A stretch of 34,529 bases of DNA, taken from JAZDFP01 sp043801445 (GTDB lineage: Bacteria; Planctomycetota; MHYJ01; JACQXL01). The stretch covers positions 1-34,529 of the forward strand of contig JAZDMB010000005.1 of the NCBI GenBank assembly GCA_043801445.1, read 5' to 3'. The notes under the pieces are model-generated. The model worked only from the letters and a program-made list of their open reading frames with translations, was not told the origin of the DNA and made no database searches. The translations under genes and the position numbers were made by a program. This document shows, in pieces, positions 23,291 to 30,188 of this stretch. How positions within the stretch are numbered: position 1 is the first letter of the stretch; each line of letters opens with the position of its first letter.

Positions 23291-23365
23291 GCCCCGATCG
23301 TCTAGCTCGGTTTAGGACACAGGCTTTTCAAGCCTGCAGCATGGGTTCAAATCCCATTCGGGGTA
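23291..23365 (+). tRNA. tRNA-Glu(TTC)
   Basis: Acceptor GCCCCGA/TCGGGGT (one G-U), D arm GTCT...AGGAC, anticodon stem CAGGC/GCCTG with loop TTTTCAA giving TTC, and T arm ATGGG/CCCAT with TTCAAAT. CCA is not encoded. It follows tRNA-Lys by seven bases, so the two are co-transcribed. A short T run follows. Confidence 0.95.
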
Positions 23366-23385
23366 TTTTTTATTAATTGTATAGG

Positions 23386-23482
23386 AAATTATAAACACGA
23401 ATGGCGCGAATACGGACGAATTTCACGAATTAACGTTAATATTATTCGTGTTATTCGCTTAAATTCGTGGGATTCGTGTTCT
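23386..23482. repeat. CACGAAT-type interspersed inverted repeat
   Basis: CACGAATGGCGCGAATACGG and ATTTCACGAATTAACG on the left face ATTCGTGTTATTCGC and AAATTCGTGGGATTCGTG on the right. Each arm is itself an imperfect tandem of CGAAT units. This fills most of the gap between the tRNAs and the HtrA-like operon. Confidence 0.75.
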
Positions 23483-23508
23483 ATTTCCCTTGTCAGATTA
23501 TGCGACTT

Positions 23509-23588
23509 GCCCCGTTAGAAAGTTCTCGGACGGGGTGAATGACTGATATATTTATCTTTATCTCTAAATATGATTCTTTCTAACGGGC
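23509..23588. repeat. Inverted pair of CCCCGTTAGAAA elements at a gene start
   Basis: GCCCCGTTAGAAAG (23509-23522) and CTTTCTAACGGGC (23576-23588) are inverted copies of the half element seen at 13801-13813. CCCCGT/ACGGGG also pairs locally (about 23510-23536). The second copy lies inside the first codons of the gene at 23570. Confidence 0.7.
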
Positions 23589-24997
23589 TGAGAAGCCCAA
23601 AAAACTTGCCACCGCTTACATATAGTCTGCTTATAGTTTTAACGATTTTCTTTGGCTGGAGTTGCGCCACTGCTAAACCGTCTGAACGAAAATCAGATGC
23701 TAAAAAAATACTTGTCTCACTTCAGGATGACATAAACAAAGCCGTAAAAATTATAGAACCAAGTTTAGTATACGCTGAACTTGGGGGTGGACGGACCATC
23801 TCAAGTATGACCGGCTTGGTTATTTCTTCTGACGGACAGATATTTCTCCCAACTTATCTGAAACGTGATTCTTCTGACCGGCTTCAAATTTGGATGAACG
23901 AAAAGGAATATGAAGCATCTCTTATTCAATCTGATGACCGGCTGAGAATAAGCATTGTTAAAATCCAGACAGAGACGCCTATTACACCGGTAAATTTCGG
24001 TAATGCCTATTTAACACAACCCGGACAATTTGTTATCGGCGTTGTTAATGGCGGTAAGCCTAATGATTTCAGGTTATTTGTGGATGTCGGTTTTGTCAGG
24101 GGTAGGAACGATGAAGGCGAATTTGACCAGATTCAAGCCGTCGGTTTAACTTCAAATCAGGGTTCCGTGATGATGACACTGGATGGTATGGTCATAGCAG
24201 TTCAACTGAAATCATCGGGAGCATCCGAGTATAGCAAGACTTTGCCTGAGGGATGGATTATAGGTAATGAAATAAACAAAGGTATCACTAAACTCAGGGC
24301 AAAATTAGCAGCAGGAAAAGATAATACTACCAGTGAAGATGAAAAAGAAAAGACGACGCCATGGCTGGGTTTTGGCTGGGCGCCGATTAATGAAGATTAT
24401 GCCGAGGTAACTGGACTTCCGAAAAAGAGTATCATTGTGCGATATGTTGTAAAAAGCAGTCCTCTTGAACGCGCCGGATTGAAAGAAAATGATTTAATCG
24501 TTGAGATTGATAATAAACCGCTGACGAAAATCGGCTCAAAAGCGCTCGAAGCTCAGTTTATTAAATATATCAATCCTGAAATTGATAGGGAAATTGCCCT
24601 CAAAGTGTTACGAGGAGCGGATTATCTTACCCTGAATGCAAAGTTCTCCAAGAAGCCGGAACCGAAGGAATTTAGAGCCGAGGATGTTGGAATTGCCGTC
24701 CAGGAAATTACTGATGCGGATTATTATCAAAGAGGGCTTCTTACGCGAAAAGGGGTTTTGGTTAATAATGTGTTGCCGGGTAGTCCTGCTGCGGCAACCG
24801 TCTCAGGTTATGTCTCATTAATCAGTCGCGATGATGTCATTATCGAATTGAATCGAACTCCCGTTTTGAACATAGAAGATTTTATTAACGTTGTGGAAAC
24901 TATCAGGCGCGAAAAACTTTCCGTCGTCTTGGTTAAGATTGCTAATGGTCCGCAGACTTCTTTTGTGGCTATTAATCTTAAAGCAGGTAAAAAATGA
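23570..24997 (+). CDS. HtrA-like pseudoprotease with two PDZ domains
   Basis: 475 residues. A hydrophobic export segment (about 16-31) ends at Cys32, with a non-canonical lipobox. Residues about 45-235 align with the trypsin fold of HtrA/DegP (TGLVISSDGQIFLPTYLK, ISIVKI, MMTLDGMVIAVQL), but by comparison with the next gene all three catalytic residues are replaced: His by Tyr96, Asp by Arg126 and Ser by Gln197 (SNQGS instead of GNSGG). Two PDZ domains follow (about 260-352 and 365-470), each with the GLP/GVLV-type carboxylate-binding loop. It is therefore probably a non-catalytic partner, binding substrate or regulating the active HtrA. The stop overlaps that gene's start (ATGA). ATG 23570 lies in a repeat and has no Shine-Dalgarno sequence, so the true start is uncertain. 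Confidence 0.8.
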   Translation: MILSNGLRSPKNLPPLTYSLLIVLTIFFGWSCATAKPSERKSDAKKILVSLQDDINKAVKIIEPSLVYAELGGGRTISSMTGLVISSDGQIFLPTYLKRDSSDRLQIWMNEKEYEASLIQSDDRLRISIVKIQTETPITPVNFGNAYLTQPGQFVIGVVNGGKPNDFRLFVDVGFVRGRNDEGEFDQIQAVGLTSNQGSVMMTLDGMVIAVQLKSSGASEYSKTLPEGWIIGNEINKGITKLRAKLAAGKDNTTSEDEKEKTTPWLGFGWAPINEDYAEVTGLPKKSIIVRYVVKSSPLERAGLKENDLIVEIDNKPLTKIGSKALEAQFIKYINPEIDREIALKVLRGADYLTLNAKFSKKPEPKEFRAEDVGIAVQEITDADYYQRGLLTRKGVLVNNVLPGSPAAATVSGYVSLISRDDVIIELNRTPVLNIEDFINVVETIRREKLSVVLVKIANGPQTSFVAINLKAGKK

Positions 24998-26946
24998 AAT
25001 ACAAAACATATACACTTACTTTTTTAATAATATTTTTAGCGGTTTTTTTCGTATTTGCTCAGCAACAGCCACAGAATGAACCAACCACTGCTCCCAAGAC
25101 CGGGGAATTGGATGAAACCGGTTCAATTCTTCTTAAAAAGATTGACCCATCCGTTGTTACCATCCAGCATGAAAAAGGATTAGGAAGCGGTTATATTATC
25201 ACACCGGACGGCTATATTATTACCAATGGACATGTTGTCGCGCTTTTCGAACGTGATATGGAAGACCCGAAAGAAATAGCAAAATTCATTACCGTAATAA
25301 TGTCGGATGACAAGCGATATCTGGCGCAGGTAATCGGTCATTCTCTTGACCCTGATGTTGCCTTGATTAAGATTAATCCCGAAACTCCTTTAACGGCAAT
25401 AGAATTAGGCAACTCTGATGCGGTCAAAGCAGGCCAGCGTGTCTATGCTTATGGTTCACCGGGTGGTTTGAAAAGAACGCTTACTGCCGGAATCTTGAGC
25501 AATATTGAACGAACCGACTTGGGAACATTTACCAGGGTCTTTCAAACCGATGCGCCTATAAACCCGGGTAATAGCGGAGGTCCGCTTCTCAATGAAAAAG
25601 GAGAAGCTATCGGAATGAATACCTATGGCGGCGGCGGTGAAGGTATCGGCTTTGCGATTCCCATTAATGTTATTAAAGTATTGAAAGAGCACTTCTTAAA
25701 ATACGGACGATTTAAACGTGCCGACCTGCCCGTATTTTTTCTCCGTCATCTTGATGACGATCTGGCTTATGCCTTTGGCGTGGACAAGGGTATCCTTGTA
25801 AATTATGTAGAGGATGATTCTTATGTTTCCAAAGCAGGTTTAAAAACGGGTGATATTATTATCGAAATAGACGGCGAAAAAGTCTCGGCTCGGACCGCGG
25901 CGGAACTCAGCGATATTATATGGAATTTTACCTGCCGCGAGGTCGGCAGTTCGATTAAACTGAAAATCCTGAGACCGCAAATCTCCCGGAATACGAAAGA
26001 AATAACCGAGCATATCATTGAAGCCAAACTCCTGGAAGATGAACCGGCCGTTGAAAGCCGTTATCAATTAGGTGAAATCAGTGAATTACGCTATGACAAC
26101 CTCGGCTTGGGAGTCAAGATTATGACTGCTATGACGCAGTATATTTATGAATTTGCACATCGTCAGGGCGTGCGCGTGGTGCGTGTAGAACCTAATTCTG
26201 CCGCCGCAAAGGCGGATATTCAAAGACAGGATATGATTACCGGCATCAATAATATATTAATCAATACTATCGATGATTTCCAGAAAGAACTTGAGAGGTC
26301 TCTGTCAGCAAAACAGAAATTTATCATGCTAACTCTTTACCGCCATAATGGGACTATTAAAACAGCATTAAAACCGTTTTATGACCTGGCGCCGGCAGGC
26401 AAGCCGAGAAAGATAATTTTATTATGTCTGCCTTCTCATGAAAAAGGAGATTTCGAATCAGTCAGAAAATTCCTCATTACCAATGGCGCTGAATTTATTA
26501 TCGCATCAAAAACAAAACAGGTTACTACCTCCAATCCCAAATCCCAAATCACCGTGGACATTACTTTAGAGGAATTGGTCAGCGACCCCCAAAATATACT
26601 CCCCGGCATTAATGCTGTGATATTTATGACCGGTGATGACATCAAAGACTATTGGAATGATACAAATGTCATAAAATTAATCAAGAACTGCTTGGACAAC
26701 AAGAAGGTAATCGGGGCTATTGGCGGGGCATCTGTCGCGCTTATCAATGCCGATGCCGGTTTTATATCCAAGAAAATTACTACGGCTGAAGAATATTCAT
26801 CTGTGATGTTAGAAAAAAAGGCAAATTATACGGGCAAAGAAGTCCAGGCTGACGGCCTGCTTATAACCACAACCGGTTTTGACAAGAAAACAGTTAAATC
26901 ATTCCTCAATGCCCTTAAAGGCATCCTGCGCAGTTTTGAAAAGTAA
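24994..26946 (+). CDS. HtrA/Deg serine protease with two PDZ domains and a DJ-1/PfpI-like C-terminal domain
   Basis: 650 residues. A signal peptide (1-24) is followed by an intact trypsin-type domain with triad His80 (IITNGHVV), Asp121 (DPDVALIKI) and Ser194 (NPGNSGGPLL), then two PDZ-like domains (about 245-350 and 365-460). From about 465 the sequence changes to a flavodoxin-like fold typical of DJ-1/PfpI: KIILLCLPSHE, NAVIFMTGDDIKDYWND, KKVIGAIGGASVALINA and YTGKEVQADGLLITTTG. The nucleophile elbow, normally A-I-C-x-A, is A-I-G-G-A, so Cys is replaced by Gly577 and the domain is probably a binding or assembly module. The protease would act on misfolded envelope proteins. It is coupled by a 4-base overlap to the pseudoprotease gene. 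Confidence 0.85.
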   Translation: MKYKTYTLTFLIIFLAVFFVFAQQQPQNEPTTAPKTGELDETGSILLKKIDPSVVTIQHEKGLGSGYIITPDGYIITNGHVVALFERDMEDPKEIAKFITVIMSDDKRYLAQVIGHSLDPDVALIKINPETPLTAIELGNSDAVKAGQRVYAYGSPGGLKRTLTAGILSNIERTDLGTFTRVFQTDAPINPGNSGGPLLNEKGEAIGMNTYGGGGEGIGFAIPINVIKVLKEHFLKYGRFKRADLPVFFLRHLDDDLAYAFGVDKGILVNYVEDDSYVSKAGLKTGDIIIEIDGEKVSARTAAELSDIIWNFTCREVGSSIKLKILRPQISRNTKEITEHIIEAKLLEDEPAVESRYQLGEISELRYDNLGLGVKIMTAMTQYIYEFAHRQGVRVVRVEPNSAAAKADIQRQDMITGINNILINTIDDFQKELERSLSAKQKFIMLTLYRHNGTIKTALKPFYDLAPAGKPRKIILLCLPSHEKGDFESVRKFLITNGAEFIIASKTKQVTTSNPKSQITVDITLEELVSDPQNILPGINAVIFMTGDDIKDYWNDTNVIKLIKNCLDNKKVIGAIGGASVALINADAGFISKKITTAEEYSSVMLEKKANYTGKEVQADGLLITTTGFDKKTVKSFLNALKGILRSFEK

Positions 26947-26967
26947 TCCAGCCTATTATCCTGATTC

Positions 26968-27000
26968 AAAATAAGTAAGCGGATTGAACGCCTGTCCCGA
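26968..27000 (+). repeat. 33-bp direct repeat, left copy flanking the ORF6N gene
   Basis: Identical over 33 bases to 27654-27686. It contains AAGTAAGCGGATTGAACG and ends in TGTCCCGA, the left arm of a CCCGAG-N6-CTCGGG palindrome (26996-27013). A diverged inverted relative (GTAAGCAGATTGAACG on the minus strand) is at 33615-33630. Confidence 0.9.
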
Positions 27001-27014
27001 GCAATGTCTCGGGG

Positions 27015-27088
27015 CCCCAGCGGGAAAGTAGCAACGCATCCCGTGAGGGAAAAATTATTGCCTAATTAAAAGGGAAATGGTAGGATGG
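27015..27088 (+). repeat. Interspersed element upstream of the ORF6N gene
   Basis: CCCCAGCGGGAAA, GGGAAAAATTATTGCCTAAT and GGGAAATGGTAGGATG occur in the same order as on the minus strand at 4652-4702, upstream of the MFS gene. It may carry the promoter of the cassette. Confidence 0.6.
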
Positions 27089-27110
27089 GAAAAAGAAAGG
27101 ATATTAGAAT

Positions 27111-27650
27111 ATGAGTAGCAAATTTTCTATTATTCCGGCAGAACTAATTGAGCGTTCGATTTTACTCATCCGTGGTCACAAGATAATGCTTGATAAAGAC
27201 CTGGCAAGACTTTATGAGGTTTCTACCAAGGTTTTTAATCAGGCCGTGAAAAGGAATATAAAACGTTTTCCACCGGATTTCATGTTTCAATTGACCATGA
27301 ATGAAGCAAAATCTTTAAGGTCACAATTTGTGACCTTAAACGATACTGGCTTAAAAAGAGGCAAACACAGTAAGTATCTATCTTATGCTTTTACCGAGCA
27401 GGGTGTAGCGATGCTATCCAGCGTTCTTAATAGCGAAAGGGCGATACTGGTCAATATCGAGATTATGAGAACCTTTGCCAGATTACGCCAGCTACTTTCT
27501 ACGCATAAAGAGTTAGCCAAAAAACTTGAGGTATTGGAGAAAAAATACGACGTTCAATTCAGGGTAGTATTTGATGCTATCCGGCAGTTAATGGAACCGC
27601 CGGAAAAGGAAACAAAACGTCCCCGGATTGGGTTCCATCGGACAAAATAA
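27111..27650 (+). CDS. ORF6N-domain DNA-binding protein in a repeat-flanked cassette
   Basis: 179 residues. The N-terminal ORF6N domain (about 8-95) reads IPAELIERSILLIRGHKIML, DKDLARLYEVSTKVFNQAVK, RNIKRFPPDFMFQLT, and YAFTEQGVAMLSSVLNSERA; this phage-type module is related to KilA-N and binds DNA. A helical, partly coiled-coil tail follows (about 125-160). Such single genes are abundant in environmental bacterial genomes and their role is unknown. An AAAGGA Shine-Dalgarno sequence lies upstream of ATG 27111. The gene sits between two identical 33-bp direct repeats (26968-27000 and 27654-27686), so it looks like a mobile or recombinable cassette. Phage-derived regulation or defence are possible roles. 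Confidence 0.85.
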   Translation: MSSKFSIIPAELIERSILLIRGHKIMLDKDLARLYEVSTKVFNQAVKRNIKRFPPDFMFQLTMNEAKSLRSQFVTLNDTGLKRGKHSKYLSYAFTEQGVAMLSSVLNSERAILVNIEIMRTFARLRQLLSTHKELAKKLEVLEKKYDVQFRVVFDAIRQLMEPPEKETKRPRIGFHRTK

Positions 27651-27653
27651 TTA

Positions 27654-27697
27654 AAAATAAGTAAGCGGATTGAACGCCTGTCCCGATGCACATCGGG
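27654..27697 (+). repeat. 33-bp direct repeat, right copy, with palindrome
   Basis: The second identical 33-bp copy occupies 27654-27686 and runs into CCCGATG-CA-CATCGGG (27682-27697). It starts four bases after the ORF6N stop codon. The sequence after the arm differs from that of the left copy. Confidence 0.9.
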
Positions 27698-27865
27698 GCG
27701 GTGAATATTCTCTTACCCCATTTTCTACATACTTTATACTTCATACTCCATATTTTTCTGCGGTGAATCCGTATGCCCTGTAACCTGCATATTTACTGAT
27801 AAAAATTGATATTCAATGCAGTTTTTCGGGTGGCTCAAGCGTTCAATATTATGGAGGGTATTGGT

Positions 27866-28447
27866 ATGATACCCGATGAAAAATTGGTTTCGGCATATTT
27901 AGAGGGCGATGGCTCTGCTCTGGATATACTCCTGGATCGTTATCAGAAACGCATCTGGAATCTTTCCCTATCATTGAGTTTCAATAAGGAGAAGTCATTC
28001 ATAGACGATATCAGCCAGGAGGTTTTGCTCAGGATGTTTAAACGCATCCGCGAATTCACCAATCAGGGCGAGGGCTCGTTCAGGAAATGGGTTTACCAGT
28101 TATGCCGGAACGTCTGCAAGGAATCGAACCGCAGATTAGGGCATCGGCAAACTCCGCTCTCGGAACTCTATCCTGAAAACCTGCCCGATTACCTGAATAC
28201 GGTCAGGCCCGAACCGGCCTATGAACGGACGGCTGTTAATGATAAAGTGGCTGACCTCCTGAGCCGATTGACCGAAGAAGAGCGCCGATTGATAATGCTC
28301 CTGTATGAACATAAGACTTATGAACAGATTCAGCAAATCCAGCCATTTGGTAAATATACAATTGAAACATTACGGCAAAAGACTTGCAGATTAAGGAAAT
28401 ATTTGATACAATTATACAAGAATGCAACCACAGATAAACACAGATAG
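27866..28447 (+). CDS. ECF-type RNA polymerase sigma factor
   Basis: 193 residues from ATG 27866, chosen because GGAGGG lies seven bases upstream; an ATG at 27806 would add 20 residues but has no such site. Sigma region 2 is seen in EKLVSAYLEGDGSALDILLD, DDISQEVLLRMFKRIREF and FRKWVYQLCRNVCKESNRR. Region 4 is seen in LSRLTEEERRLIMLLYEHKT and the helix-turn-helix after it (TIETLRQKTCRLRKYL). It directs RNA polymerase to stress or envelope promoters and is probably held by the anti-sigma encoded 61 bases downstream. The last residues (NATTDKHR) are encoded by an interspersed repeat (28428-28492), so the natural C terminus seems altered. Confidence 0.9.
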   Translation: MIPDEKLVSAYLEGDGSALDILLDRYQKRIWNLSLSLSFNKEKSFIDDISQEVLLRMFKRIREFTNQGEGSFRKWVYQLCRNVCKESNRRLGHRQTPLSELYPENLPDYLNTVRPEPAYERTAVNDKVADLLSRLTEEERRLIMLLYEHKTYEQIQQIQPFGKYTIETLRQKTCRLRKYLIQLYKNATTDKHR

Positions 28448-28492
28448 ACACAGATTTTTCTTTGTGTTCTTTGTGTCTTTGTGGTGAATATT
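28428..28492. repeat. Long imperfect hairpin repeat between sigma and anti-sigma genes
   Basis: CCACAGATAAACACAGATAG and ACACAGATT on the left face TTTGTGTTCTTTGTGTC and TTTGTGGTG on the right. The left arm is inside the end of the sigma gene. It could act as an attenuator between the two genes. The right arm matches the repeat at 9656-9680. Confidence 0.7.
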
Positions 28493-28508
28493 GGATAAGG
28501 AGGATTGT

Positions 28509-29030
28509 ATGAAAAAGACAACCAAGAAATCATCTAATAAAAAATGCACACAATACGAGATGGACCTGACCGACTATGTGACCGGAGACAAGACGTTCCT
28601 GACGCCGGAAAAAGAAGTGAAACTAATGGAGCATCTGCGCCAGTGCAAGACCTGCCGTCAGGACTTATTTGACTGGGAAGAGGTCTTCGGAGCGATTGTC
28701 ACCAAAATGCATCACGACAAACCCGAGACCCAGCAGAAACTAACTGAATTGCGCCAGCGGATAAAGCAGGAATTCCTGCCTTCAAAGGTCAAGGGCATGA
28801 TAACCAAGGCAAAGGTTGGGTTTGTGGCTGGCGACATCCGCAATTTCCTGATTAAGAATGGACCGGTCTCGCTACCTGATTTATCCGACAAGATGAACCT
28901 TGACCCGTATCTGACGGTATTATCAACGGGCTGGCTGATGCGTGAGGACAAGGTCAAGATAGACCAGAGTCAGTTCCCGCCGATCGTGGATATCAGTGAA
29001 AAGGAAAAATGCACCCAGATGGGGGTGTAG
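28509..29030 (+). CDS. Soluble zinc-binding anti-sigma factor with winged-helix domain
   Basis: 173 residues from ATG 28509, seven bases after AAGGAGG. The N-terminal part has the zinc-binding anti-sigma signature H-x3-C-x2-C in LMEHLRQCKTCRQDLFDWEE, which wraps region 2/4 of the partner sigma. There is no transmembrane segment, so the anti-sigma is cytoplasmic. The C-terminal half (about 100-160) looks like a winged helix of the DUF2582 kind: AGDIRNFLIKNGPVSLPDLS, then DPYLTVLSTGWLMREDKVKI. Coupling of a sigma inhibitor to a DNA- or protein-binding wing is unusual. The cysteines may sense redox or zinc. It follows the sigma gene across a hairpin repeat. Confidence 0.8.
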   Translation: MKKTTKKSSNKKCTQYEMDLTDYVTGDKTFLTPEKEVKLMEHLRQCKTCRQDLFDWEEVFGAIVTKMHHDKPETQQKLTELRQRIKQEFLPSKVKGMITKAKVGFVAGDIRNFLIKNGPVSLPDLSDKMNLDPYLTVLSTGWLMREDKVKIDQSQFPPIVDISEKEKCTQMGV

Positions 29031-29062
29031 GAATTTAATATTATCACTACAGATTATTAAAT

Positions 29063-30112
29063 ATGATTACAGCAATATTTCTTGGTGCTGGCGCATCTGC
29101 AGCTGAAGGGGCTCCACTCCAAAAAGACCTTTTTAGGGAGTACTTTAAAAGCTTCAAGCAAGGTGATCATAGCAATAACAACATTATTAAAAATGAACTC
29201 GCTGAATTTTTTAAAGAAATTTTTTATATAGATATAGACACTGTAGATTTCGATAAAGTTATTTTTCCTACGTTTGAAGAAGTACTTGGTATTCTTGACT
29301 TAGCTGAGCGTAGAAAAGAATCATTCCGGAATTGTGGGTTAGAAAATATTGGATTTGATGACAATAAAATTCGTAAAAATAGGGTACTACTCATATTTTT
29401 AATGGCAAAAATTATTCATGATAAACTTCAAGAGTCAAAAGGATTGCATTTAGACTTAATTTGTAGATTGAAAGAAAATGGGACAATAAAAAATACTTGT
29501 TTTGTAATCACTAATTATGACATATTAATTGATAATGCTTTAGCCTCGCTATATTTAGACCCAGGCCTTTCATTAGACTATGGAATCGATTTTACCGATT
29601 TTGAAAATAATAAAGATTGGAAAAAACCAAACAAATCAGCTATAAAACTCTTCAAAATCCATGGTTCATTAAATTGGCTATATTGCTCAGTCTGTAATAC
29701 ATTAACACTTACACCAAAAGAAAAAGGGGTCATAAAAATATTATATGAAGAGATAACTTGTAAATCTTGTGAAAGTCGTTTGGAGCCTATTATTGTCCCC
29801 CCTACATTTTATAAAGATATGTCTAATGTGTTTTTAAGCACGGTTTGGCATAAAGCTGAGCAATCATTACGGGAAGTAGATGAAATTATATTTTGTGGAT
29901 ATTCGTTTCCAGATGCTGATATGCATATTAAATATTTATTAAAACGTATTCAAACCAATCGTTCGAAACCATTAAAAGTAATTGTTTATAATCATCATCC
30001 AAAAAAATCAGACGAACTTACAAAAGCAGAGGAGGAGAGGTATAAAAGATTTTTAGGGGGAAGCGTTGAGTATAAAAAAGAATCTTTTGAGGATTTTATT
30101 AATTCTTTATAA
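29063..30112 (+). CDS. SIR2-like NAD-hydrolase-type protein with zinc ribbon
   Basis: 349 residues. The NAD-binding site is plain: FLGAGASAAEGAP (GAGAS 8-12), TNYD (150-153), and the catalytic histidine in KIHGSLNW (His200). A four-cysteine zinc ribbon follows (C208-x2-C211 and C233-x2-C236), and FCGYSFPDADMHIKYLL closes the Rossmann fold. This is the SIR2_2-like branch that in several anti-phage systems (Thoeris, DSR, SIR2-Argonaute) degrades NAD+ to abort infection. The next gene encodes a PD-(D/E)XK nuclease, so the two probably form one system. Both are markedly AT-rich against their neighbours, a sign of transfer. No clear Shine-Dalgarno sequence precedes the ATG. Deacetylase activity is a less likely alternative. 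Confidence 0.88.
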   Translation: MITAIFLGAGASAAEGAPLQKDLFREYFKSFKQGDHSNNNIIKNELAEFFKEIFYIDIDTVDFDKVIFPTFEEVLGILDLAERRKESFRNCGLENIGFDDNKIRKNRVLLIFLMAKIIHDKLQESKGLHLDLICRLKENGTIKNTCFVITNYDILIDNALASLYLDPGLSLDYGIDFTDFENNKDWKKPNKSAIKLFKIHGSLNWLYCSVCNTLTLTPKEKGVIKILYEEITCKSCESRLEPIIVPPTFYKDMSNVFLSTVWHKAEQSLREVDEIIFCGYSFPDADMHIKYLLKRIQTNRSKPLKVIVYNHHPKKSDELTKAEEERYKRFLGGSVEYKKESFEDFINSL

Positions 30113-30188
30113 GTAAGAATTTGGGGGACGCGAGACGGAATTGAGTGATGTATCCCCGGAATTACCATTTGAGAGGAAAAGAATATTT

